From: Methylopila sp. M107
GTDB taxonomy: Bacteria; Pseudomonadota; Alphaproteobacteria; Rhizobiales; Methylopilaceae
NCBI RefSeq assembly: GCF_000384475.1
Contig: NZ_ARWB01000001.1
Span: forward strand, 2,274,176-2,338,175
Length of the DNA: 64,000 bases
Reading direction: 5' to 3'
The notes below the pieces were generated by a model that did not search any database, had not been told where the DNA came from, and saw only the letters and a program-made list of their open reading frames with translations. Below are positions 16,529 to 23,558 of the stretch, one piece after another; position 1 is the first letter of the stretch; every line of letters begins with the position of its first letter. Both the position numbers and the translations under genes were made by a program.

Positions 16529-16961
16529 TCTGTTTCCGAATCTAAAGCCGGGAACTTGGACTAAAACGAGCGATTGGGACCCCCGGTACAATTGTATCGC
16601 TTGGGCGTTTGAAGATAACACCCGTTGGTGGTGGCCATCTCGACGAACGTACTGGCCTTTCGACATTTCATCTATGTCAGCCATGAGCGCGTTTAAGCGT
16701 TTATTTCATGATGGACAGTGGGAAGAAACCGCGAGCCGGGAACTGGAACCGGGTTTCAAGAAAATCGCCCTATACGCAATAAACGATAGACCAACACACG
16801 CGTCGCGCATGCTTCCAAATGGACGGTGGACAAGTAAGCTCGGCAAAGAAATCGATATAATGCATGACTTTCATGCGCTGGACGGACCAGAGTATGGCAA
16901 AATTGTCTTAGTGTTTAAGAAGGCATACTCAGGACTCACTTTTCCGCCGCCAGAAACTTAG
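16512..16961 (+). CDS. Cargo gene 3, DUF7689-like papain-fold protein
   Basis: A 149-residue protein matching what I recall of DUF7689. The N-terminal YNCIAWA holds Cys28 and is followed by WWWPSRRTYWP; further on THASRMLPNGRW places His96 and is followed by TSKLG and an acidic DIMHDF. A Cys at the start of a helix, then a His in a strand, then Asp/His is the order of papain-like, NlpC/P60-like and transglutaminase-like catalytic sites. Enzyme activity is inferred, not shown. It uses a GTG start inside the end of gene 2. Its stop lies 26 bases from the convergent terminase stop. Confidence 0.7.
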   Translation: MVSAPNLFPNLKPGTWTKTSDWDPRYNCIAWAFEDNTRWWWPSRRTYWPFDISSMSAMSAFKRLFHDGQWEETASRELEPGFKKIALYAINDRPTHASRMLPNGRWTSKLGKEIDIMHDFHALDGPEYGKIVLVFKKAYSGLTFPPPET

Positions 16962-16987
16962 AAGGCCGCGTAATTTCTTAGCGGGGC

Positions 16988-18778
16988 TTAACGGTTCATC
17001 CAAGTGGAACGGACGACGTCTGGCGACTTTTTCGGTGGCGTCGCGCTAGCGAGCTCTTCCGCACGCCGGTCGAGGCTGACGCTGACAAGCGATCGGGCCG
17101 CGATCGCATACACGACGCAGTCGAGGCTCTCCGCCCGCCGTCCGGGGATGCGCTCCCATATTCGAACCGGTGCGCCCCGCTGATATCGTACGACCACCCG
17201 CTCGCTCGATAACTCCTCAAAAAACCTCGCTTCGAGCCGGTTGCTAAAACGGATTGTCCGGCCGCGGGTCAATCGGGAGACGATCTGCCCTTTGACGCCG
17301 TCCACACCCACGATACCGAGCCGCATGCCGCGGGCCTTACTCATCGAGAACGCCGGCCGATTTCCCGACGCGCCCTTGATCGCGACGACGCGTCGACCGA
17401 ACCGCGGATGGCAGAAGCTCAGCACCCGATCCATCGTGGCCCCGTCGCCGGCGTCCACCGCCGCAGCGTCGACCCGGAGCGTCCCCCCGTTCGGATGCGT
17501 CCACGCCGTCTTGAGAGCGTCGTCGAGTTCTGCCCAAGGGTGATCTTCGAGCGGATCGCCCCAAATCACAGATTGCCCAAGCACGAATATTTCGTCGCGG
17601 CTCCATCCGAGGAAGACGATCTCCAAGCGATCGCGCTGGACGTCCACGCCGGCGGTCACGACGAGAACGTCCGCCGGGATGACGTCCGGGAGCTCGAATG
17701 GCTCGGCTCGGGCCGCAAGCGCCGCCTCGTCGATCTCTTCGGCCGCCTCCCGCCAGCCTTGCGCAAGGATCGTGTTGACGAACACCTGAAGTGTGTCGGG
17801 GCTCTTCTTCGCGTCTACGAACTCGGCCGCGAGCTTCCCCCACGATGCGTTCGCTAGAGTCGAGACGAGCGCATTCAGGCGGAAGCCGGCATGGCCCTCA
17901 ACCTCCGGCGCCGTCGCACGCCACTGTCCGGCCTCGACCATCGCGGTCTTGTGCCGCTCTTCCACGACCGACCCGCACTCGGGACAGACGTAGTGCGCCC
18001 GTCGCGGCTCCCCTTTCGGCCATTGAATATTCGCCCAGGCGATTTCGTGAAAGTGGCAGCACTCCGGACACGGAACCTCGAACACCCGGCGATCAGACCG
18101 CGCATAGGACCGCAGCACGTTGCTCGTTCCATCTAGCGTTGGCGTCGATCCGAGGATGATCTTCCGGTTTGCGAAGCTGAGCGTGCGCCGTTCCGCAAGC
18201 GTGATCGGCGACCCTTCCGCGCCGGGGTCCATCGCGTCGGCCTCGTCAATCAGTAGGACGCGAACATTGTGCCGGCGGAGATTTCTCGGCGACTTAGCCG
18301 CGACGATCTTCAGCGACCCGCCAGCGAAACGACGGCTCAGCAGCGTATTGCGGCCCGTTTCGTCGGCTTCGGCCGACAGCAGCCCGCGGAGCGCCGGCGT
18401 GGCCTCGAACACCGGCTCAAGATCGGACACGACATAGTCGCGGCAGTCCGCCTCGGTCGGAAGAAGCGCGAGGATCGGCGCGGGCTCGTTCGCTACGAAG
18501 CTCGCGAGCGCGCCGGTCAAGAGCGTCGTGAAGCCAACGCGGACCGGCTTGACGATCGTCACGCGCTCGATCGTCGGGTCGCCGATCGCGTCGGCGATGC
18601 CCCGTTGCGGCACCCATAGGCGCACCCGGCCGGGCATGGCGGAGACATCGCTAGGAAGCCGAAGCTCTCGTTCAATCCAGTCGGACAAGCTCAGCGGCGC
18701 AGGAGGCTGCAACAATTGAAGCGATCGCCGCTTCAAATCTGACACCGTATTTACTGCGGCGTATTGATGGGCGAGCAT
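16988..18778 (-). CDS. Phage terminase large subunit, GpA family
   Basis: A 596-residue packaging motor of the lambda gpA family. The ATPase half has a variant Walker A, KPVRVGFTT (about 77-85; gpA proteins have a comparable atypical loop), and Walker B with VRVLLIDEADAM (about 168-179). A CPEC...CPEC zinc knuckle (about 230-265) precedes the nuclease half, which has conserved Asp residues in VTAGVDVQRD. It cuts concatemers and drives DNA into the head through the portal. It is separated from the small subunit gene by about 520 bases occupied by an opposite-strand gene, so it may need its own promoter; no strong ribosome site precedes the ATG. Confidence 0.92.
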   Translation of the reverse strand: MLAHQYAAVNTVSDLKRRSLQLLQPPAPLSLSDWIERELRLPSDVSAMPGRVRLWVPQRGIADAIGDPTIERVTIVKPVRVGFTTLLTGALASFVANEPAPILALLPTEADCRDYVVSDLEPVFEATPALRGLLSAEADETGRNTLLSRRFAGGSLKIVAAKSPRNLRRHNVRVLLIDEADAMDPGAEGSPITLAERRTLSFANRKIILGSTPTLDGTSNVLRSYARSDRRVFEVPCPECCHFHEIAWANIQWPKGEPRRAHYVCPECGSVVEERHKTAMVEAGQWRATAPEVEGHAGFRLNALVSTLANASWGKLAAEFVDAKKSPDTLQVFVNTILAQGWREAAEEIDEAALAARAEPFELPDVIPADVLVVTAGVDVQRDRLEIVFLGWSRDEIFVLGQSVIWGDPLEDHPWAELDDALKTAWTHPNGGTLRVDAAAVDAGDGATMDRVLSFCHPRFGRRVVAIKGASGNRPAFSMSKARGMRLGIVGVDGVKGQIVSRLTRGRTIRFSNRLEARFFEELSSERVVVRYQRGAPVRIWERIPGRRAESLDCVVYAIAARSLVSVSLDRRAEELASATPPKKSPDVVRSTWMNR

Positions 18779-18853
18779 GGGCGGATTCTGTTCGGGGGAG
18801 AGTTCCGTGGATAGTGTTTTTTTTCATGGGTCGTCTCCGTCCTTCTGGCCGGC

Positions 18854-19357
18854 GTGTTCGTTGGCCTTATCACAGAATTATGCAAATACTTCATCGTCAA
18901 ATCTTATGCGTCAAGAGAGGTTTACTTTCTAAAAATTGCCGATAGATCTCTGGTCGAGCGGTACAAAATTGCATATTATGTAACAAAATTTGGGCCACAG
19001 TATCCAAATTATGTAATTATGAGGCAATACATTCTATCGGCCACTCTAATTTTATCAGGAGGGCCATTTTTTTTGGTATCCTTTTTCTTGTACATGGAGG
19101 CGAGATCTCCACATTCGAGGAACTATGAGACAACCGTAAGTTGGGCGTTGGTTTTTGACCTGATTCCAGCGTCTATTGTTCTTATATCCGTAATCTTGTC
19201 ATTTATATTTGGCGTATTACTTTTTAGAAAAACGTCAGTTCTCGCTGCTGATGTCTGTCGATTAGATTTTTTGAGGAACGAATGTGTTAGACGTCAGCTC
19301 ACGTCTGGTCTGCCTGAGCTAGATCATGCAGCACATCAAACAACTCAAGACGTATAG
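18854..19357 (+). CDS. AT-rich multi-pass membrane protein, cargo
   Basis: A 167-residue protein, markedly AT-rich compared with everything nearby. It has two or three hydrophobic segments (about 59-80, ILSATLILSGGPFFLVSFFL; 97-125, ALVFDLIPASIVLISVILSF) joined by a short polar loop with MEARSPHSRN, plus a soluble tail. GTG 18854 is the first usable start after an in-frame TAG at 18812. It lies between the two terminase genes on the opposite strand, and its last 59 bases overlap the small terminase. A membrane effector of a defence or superinfection-exclusion function is possible; nothing in it proves this. Confidence 0.6.
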   Translation: MFVGLITELCKYFIVKSYASREVYFLKIADRSLVERYKIAYYVTKFGPQYPNYVIMRQYILSATLILSGGPFFLVSFFLYMEARSPHSRNYETTVSWALVFDLIPASIVLISVILSFIFGVLLFRKTSVLAADVCRLDFLRNECVRRQLTSGLPELDHAAHQTTQDV

Positions 19358-19895
19358 CTTCAATATCTACCGCCGTGAATTGAGACATCCGCTGCTGGAT
19401 CCGACTTGGAATGGTCAGTAATTTCGTTCTGACTTCCTGCATCGTCTCTCGCCAAACTTTCTCAACTTCGAAAGCAGAAACGAGTTGTTTTCGAGAAAGA
19501 GCATTTTTAATGGCCATCGCATCGGCTTGCTCCCTCGCCAGCCGATATCGCTCCGCAGATAGGCTAGCGACGGCTTCGTCTCCCCCGCGACCGGCAGCGG
19601 TCTGACGGAGACTTTCGCAGTAGGCCGTGATCGATGCCGCGAGAGCGTATCGCCCGCGACCCGCCCTCACGACCACACCACGTTCGGCAAGACTGCGAAC
19701 CGATCTCGGAGCTATGCCAAGCAGTCCCGCAAGCTCAGCGCCTGTCGCCGAGCCCTCTAATGGCAGCGGAGTCCCCTTCGCATTTTCGGAAGCGACCGAA
19801 GTATCGGGGCCGCGCAGACCCGCGCCCTGCGGCTGAGACAGGGACCCGCCGCGCGTTCTGTTGCCCGCTTGCAACGTTGCTTTGGTGTCACGCAT
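19299..19895 (-). CDS. Terminase small subunit (Nu1/DUF1441-like)
   Basis: A 198-residue protein. Residues about 50-95 (SATGAELAGLLGIAPRSVRS, RGRYALAASITAYCESLR) form a helix-turn-helix with wing like lambda Nu1, which recognises the packaging start on DNA; residues 105-160 form a long helix (SAERYRLAREQADAMAIKN) used for oligomerisation and terminase contact. It overlaps the upstream unknown gene by 8 bases. Its DNA-binding specificity would decide whether this element packages its own DNA. Confidence 0.8.
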   Translation of the reverse strand: MRDTKATLQAGNRTRGGSLSQPQGAGLRGPDTSVASENAKGTPLPLEGSATGAELAGLLGIAPRSVRSLAERGVVVRAGRGRYALAASITAYCESLRQTAAGRGGDEAVASLSAERYRLAREQADAMAIKNALSRKQLVSAFEVEKVWRETMQEVRTKLLTIPSRIQQRMSQFTAVDIEAIRLELFDVLHDLAQADQT

Positions 19896-20292
19896 CTGCG
19901 AGCGCTCGCTCCACGACGCCGCCTGCGTCGCGCACCATGTCGAGCGCGCGGAATGGCGGGAGACCGGATGCGATGACCGTCGATCCTCTCAGGACGGTCC
20001 AGCCTTGGGGATCGGGACGGGCGACCAGCGCGTTAGGGTCTCGGTCGAGGGGATGCGGGACACGCGGCGCCTGATCGTGGCGCACGACCGGCGTGACCGT
20101 CACGGTTCGAGCGATATCGGCGCATCGCTCCTCGAACCGTCGGCGCGCCTCCGCTTCGTCAAAGCCGAGGACAGCATTACCGACGCCGGCCCGAGCGTAT
20201 CGGGAACTCGGATAGAACAGCCAACGGCCATCCGCTCTGAGGCGGAGACGACCAACCGAGTTGTCGTGACCTTCCTGTCGGGCCGCGCTCAC
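19888..20292 (-). CDS. Hypothetical protein, satellite early gene
   Basis: A 134-residue protein read from GTG 20292, which overlaps the upstream TGA as GTGA. A start further upstream would run antisense-free but inside the previous gene in another frame, so the coupled GTG is preferred. The sequence is basic, with a beta-strand pair near the start (GRLRLRADGRWLFYPS) and a C-terminal helix (FRALDMVRDAGGVVERALAD). I do not recognise it. Its place before the small terminase suggests packaging or copy control. Confidence 0.6.
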   Translation of the reverse strand: MSAARQEGHDNSVGRLRLRADGRWLFYPSSRYARAGVGNAVLGFDEAEARRRFEERCADIARTVTVTPVVRHDQAPRVPHPLDRDPNALVARPDPQGWTVLRGSTVIASGLPPFRALDMVRDAGGVVERALADA

Positions 20293-21527
20293 GCTGCAAG
20301 CCCTCGCTGTTCGCTGGACAGTCCTGCGTCGGCCAAGACACGGGTGAGCGTTCGGGTTGGGAGACGATCTTCGAGAACTAGGGCGGCCATTGCACGCCAG
20401 CGGTTTAGTCCGACCGACGCAATGATCTCCCGGTCGATATCGGCGCGCCTCCGAATGAATTCGATCGGTGACTCTCCGGAACAAGGTTCAGGCTGTCGCC
20501 CAAGCAGACGCCTCGCAGCCTTGCGCAACTCGCGATCGGCCTCGAAGGCGTCGGAAACATAGCCGGCCGGGCCGGTGACGAACTCCAGATGAGACCGTCC
20601 GCTCACCGTCAGATTTTTGCTTTCGCTTTCAAGTGAAGAAAGATCGGTGTCCGCAAGCGCGGCGACCTCGGCTTCAGCTTGGCGCGCGGCTTCCCGAGCG
20701 ACTTTAAGGCGACGGAAGTAGGTGGCTCGACTGAGGCCCTGTTGCTTCCAAGGTTCGAGTCTCAAATCCCGTTCGCACTCTGAAAGGTTCTCTTTCTTAT
20801 AGTGCGCGAACGGCTTTTGAGACGCGGCCGCCTTGACCTCTCCGGCGATGCGCTCCGCCCTCAGTCTCTTGCCCTCTGCCCTCACGACGCGCATCCGGTG
20901 CTTGGCCCGCTCTCGGCGGTCGACGGCCAACCGAACCGTGCGTTCGGCCTTCGTCTCATCGGTTGCCCCGAGCGTTCGAATATCACAGGCCTCGCGTTCT
21001 TCGGCGGTGACGCCAAGGGCTCGGCCGGCCCGGTCAGGACCGATCGCGCGCCACGCCGCTCCGCGCTCCGTCCGCTCGCGACATACCGCGTGCAGCTTTT
21101 CGACTGCGAGATCGGGATCGAACGTCAGTCCAAGTGATCTCGCCTTCTTTTGGAAATGAAGGATGTCGGGCTCGCGAACCTCCTGAGCGCATGCTTCGGC
21201 TATCAGGCGCGCATAAGCCTCGGGCTCGCCCATCTCGACGCCGAATGCGTGGCGGAACGCTACGAGGCGATGGAGCTCGCTGAAGCGGCGCCGCGCCTTT
21301 GCCAAATCAGGCCGAACTTTGAGGATGGTCGCGGTCTGCCGACGCGGTTGGGACGCATCGGTCTCGCGTATCTTGCAAGAGCCTCGGCCCGCCGCTACTT
21401 TTCCACAGCTGTTATTGGAATATGCTTCAGCCCCGTTCGCGCTTGCCGGCGCAGCGGGGCTTTCGTTTTCAGAGGGCGGCGGTTTGGGGCCGGTGTCGAA
21501 AAGACTTTGCCGATCAATGAGGGGCAT
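20289..21527 (-). CDS. Hypothetical protein with helix-turn-helix, first gene of the element
   Basis: A 412-residue protein if started at ATG 21527; the frame is open to a TTG at 21593 inside attR. It is charged and helical, with arginine-rich stretches (RLAVDRRERAKHRMRVVR) and a helix-turn-helix near residues 270-295 (LEPWKQQGLSRATYFRRLKV). This suggests DNA binding, perhaps replication initiation or regulation in the absence of any other replication gene, but no primase, helicase or nickase motif is visible. The next gene is coupled by GTGA. In a circular form the integrase would be transcribed into this gene across attP. Confidence 0.65.
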   Translation of the reverse strand: MPLIDRQSLFDTGPKPPPSENESPAAPASANGAEAYSNNSCGKVAAGRGSCKIRETDASQPRRQTATILKVRPDLAKARRRFSELHRLVAFRHAFGVEMGEPEAYARLIAEACAQEVREPDILHFQKKARSLGLTFDPDLAVEKLHAVCRERTERGAAWRAIGPDRAGRALGVTAEEREACDIRTLGATDETKAERTVRLAVDRRERAKHRMRVVRAEGKRLRAERIAGEVKAAASQKPFAHYKKENLSECERDLRLEPWKQQGLSRATYFRRLKVAREAARQAEAEVAALADTDLSSLESESKNLTVSGRSHLEFVTGPAGYVSDAFEADRELRKAARRLLGRQPEPCSGESPIEFIRRRADIDREIIASVGLNRWRAMAALVLEDRLPTRTLTRVLADAGLSSEQRGLAA

Positions 21528-21577
21528 TTCCCCAAACTGAGGCGCTAAGTCATTGATATCGATCGATTTCGACGCTT

Positions 21578-21592
21578 CCCTTGGGAGCGCCA
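21578..21592 (+). repeat. attR direct repeat
   Basis: An exact copy of CCCTTGGGAGCGCCA from the end of tRNA-Glu, at the right boundary. Beyond it, host sequence without genes runs to the gspD stop at 21751. Confidence 0.92.
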
Positions 21593-21750
21593 AAAACCCT
21601 CAGACATACCAGATATTTGGGCTATGCCCTTTTTGGGCGGCTTGGTTTTCGTTGTCGTTTTCGTCGCCAAAGTTTTTGCGCCGTGGCGCCTGGTTTTCCA
21701 GACCCGCAAGACTTCCGCCCATATCGACGCATCAGCTCCACAGCTGAGAA

Positions 21751-22836
21751 TCAATATTTTGTCCGGATGGGCTTGGCCTGCAGCCCGGAGATCCCCGACA
21801 TGCGCGCCTTGATCTCCTGGGTGACGGCGTAGACGTCGGATTTGTTCGCCATCACGATCGGGCGGATGATGATCAGCAGTTCGTTGCGGCTGTTGTCGCG
21901 CAGGGCGTTGGAGGTGAAGGCCTCGCCGAGCACCGGAATGTCCTTGAGCACGGGAAGGCCGGTGCGGCCCTCTTCGCGGCGCCTGGAGATCAGGCCGCCC
22001 AAAATGATCTCCGCGCCGCTGTGAACCGCGACCGAGCTGTTGACCGAGCGCTGGCGGATGGTCGGCGAGTTGATCCCTGACGACGTCGTCTTCACGACGT
22101 CGCTGACCTCCTGGGCGATGTCGAGCTGAACCAGCCCGCCGGCGTTCACGCGCGGCGTCACCGACAGGATGATGCCGGTGTCCTTCATCTCGATATCGTT
22201 GACGAGCGGAGCGTTGCGGCTCGTGATGTCCTGCGCCGAGCGCGTCGCGATCGGCACCTGGTCGCCGACTTTCAGGGTCGCGGTCTGGTTGTCGAGGACG
22301 GTGAGGGCAGGGGAGGAAATGACCTCGAGCTTGGTCATGGATTCAAGCGCGTTCAGCACGACCTTGGCCTTCGGGACCTGGAAGACGTAGTTGAACCCGG
22401 CCTCCGCGCCGCCGAGGTTCCGGCCGCCTTCGGTCAGAAGCGCGCTATGATTTCCTTGCTCGAAGTACCAGCGGACGCCATGGCGCAGCGTGTCGTTGAG
22501 CTGGACCTCGAAGATCGTCGCCTCGATCAGCACCTGGGCCGGCTGGACGTCGAGCCGCCGGATCGCGGCCTCGACCAGCTGGTAGTCGTCGGGCTTGGCG
22601 ATAACCACCAGCGAGTTGGTCGACAGATCCGCGCTGACCGCGACCTCGCCCTTGGTCAGCCGTCCGGAGCCCGCCTCAGCAAACCCCATGGAGGCGCCAG
22701 CGCTGTCGCCGGATCCGCCCCCGCCGCCCTCGACGCCCTCAAACACCTGGTCGACCGGAGCGGGGTTGGGGTGGCTTGAGGGCGAAGGACCAGTCGGTGC
22801 CGCGGCGGGGGCGGCGATTGGCGCTAGGGTCGGTGA
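21751..22836 (-). pseudogene. gspD: GspD secretin, 5'-truncated
   Basis: Encodes only the C-terminal half of a type II secretion outer-membrane secretin. The visible part starts in a Pro/Gly-rich linker, then the last N domain (VSADLSTNSLVVIAKPDDYQ, VQPAQVLIEATIFEVQL) and the complete secretin barrel (GDQVPIATRS, NDIEMKDTGIILSVTPRVN, SGAEIILGGLISRRREEG). The signal peptide and domains N0-N2 are absent. Upstream the frame passes through a proline-rich stretch and hits a stop at 22873, where the DNA turns AT-rich and codes for a toxin tip on the other strand. The exact break lies between about 22,745 and 22,840. Without N0 and a signal it should not form a working channel. Confidence 0.85.
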
Positions 22837-23167
22837 TGTAGTTGAAGAATTTGGTAGAAGTGTTTTACGAAATTATTCGGGACGCTCTGGCCGCCAGCAG
22901 AGGCTTAGAGATCTTGGAAAAGATGATAAAATCGGTCGCGCTGATCGCGGCTGGATAAAACAGGAAAATAACTCAATTGATCGAGGACAAAGAAATTCGA
23001 TCAGAAACCCTCCCGGCAAACAATTGGCACACGAACGAGGAAGAGAAGCGGCCAAGGGTTACGATTACAATAACTCAAATCTACAAGGAACAGATCTTCA
23101 TAAATTACAGCACAGCCATGACAATTTCGGTAGATTAAATAAAGAGAGGCCCATGGTAGGAGAATGA
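22837..23167 (+). pseudogene. Polymorphic toxin C-terminal domain (type 8-like), lacking its delivery part
   Basis: About 110 codons encode an isolated toxin tip: SADRGW-like ADRGWIKQ, then NSIRNPPGKQLAHERGREAA, KGYDY and DLHKLQHSHDNFGR. This is the conserved pattern of the polymorphic toxin type 8 (Ntox8-like) domain, a predicted nuclease, as I recall it. The N-terminal delivery region (Rhs, CdiA or similar) is missing. The frame stays open upstream through antisense gspD as far as 22,595, so a chimeric protein is possible but no ribosome site supports it. The stop overlaps the immunity start as ATGA. DNA is clearly AT-richer than both flanks. Confidence 0.7.
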
Positions 23168-23556
23168 GAGCTATGATTGTAAATCAGAAGCAACTAGAGG
23201 CGGTGTTTGCTCTTCCCGAAAGAAAGAAATTTGAGTATTTTATTAAGAAGGTGGCAGATCAAGAGCAAGCATGGGGCTTGTACTGCGAAGGATGGGCGAT
23301 GGCTGGCACAAATGACGGACGGCAAGTATTGTTACTGTGGCCTGCTAGGGAATTTGCAGAGGTTTGTCGATCGGCGCAATGGGAGAGATTCGAGCCGCGA
23401 TCAATAAGTGTATATGATCTCATAAACAATGTAATCCCAGTGATAAAGACTGAAGGAAATTTGATTGGTGTTCTATATGGACCTGATGGCCGGGGAGTGA
23501 TTCCAGCATTCTCGGATTTCGAGGCGGCGCTGGATTATGAACTGGGTAAATTTTAA
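23164..23556 (+). CDS. DUF2750-like immunity protein
   Basis: A 130-residue protein. FEYFIKKVADQEQAWGLYCE, then VLLLWPAREFAEVC and a final GVIPAFSDFEAALDYEL follow the DUF2750 pattern; these proteins are common immunity partners of polymorphic toxins. It overlaps the toxin stop (ATGA); a second ATG at 23173 has the better-placed AGGAGA and may be the true start. It shares the AT-rich composition of the toxin tip. The gspE ATG follows its stop by 2 bases, so any promoter of this cassette may also drive the secretion operon. Confidence 0.75.
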   Translation: MRAMIVNQKQLEAVFALPERKKFEYFIKKVADQEQAWGLYCEGWAMAGTNDGRQVLLLWPAREFAEVCRSAQWERFEPRSISVYDLINNVIPVIKTEGNLIGVLYGPDGRGVIPAFSDFEAALDYELGKF

Positions 23557-23558
23557 GT

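Larger units (their letters stand above)
9649..21592 (-). mobile_element. tRNA-Glu-integrated phage-like element (head genes only; candidate satellite)
   Basis: A unit of about 11.9 kb bounded by a 15-bp direct repeat, the left copy being the 3' end of tRNA-Glu. Read on the minus strand from right to left it carries two unknown genes, a small terminase, a large terminase, a MerR-like regulator, portal, protease-capsid fusion, a gpW-like joining protein, a DUF2190-like protein, an AlpA-like regulator and an integrase. Four AT-rich genes on the plus strand interrupt this order. I find no tail, baseplate, lysin, holin or recognisable replication gene. That fits a capsid-forming satellite that borrows tails from a helper phage, or a degraded prophage. 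The integrase start is frameshifted, so mobility is in doubt. Confidence 0.9.

Noticed and set aside
21593-21750. Further element genes beyond attR
   Set aside because: No coding frame with start and ribosome site; composition is host-like and the att repeat ends at 21592.
22595-22836. Start of a chimeric toxin at ATG 22595
   Set aside because: The first 80 codons are antisense gspD; no ribosome site, so I treat only the tip as real coding sequence.
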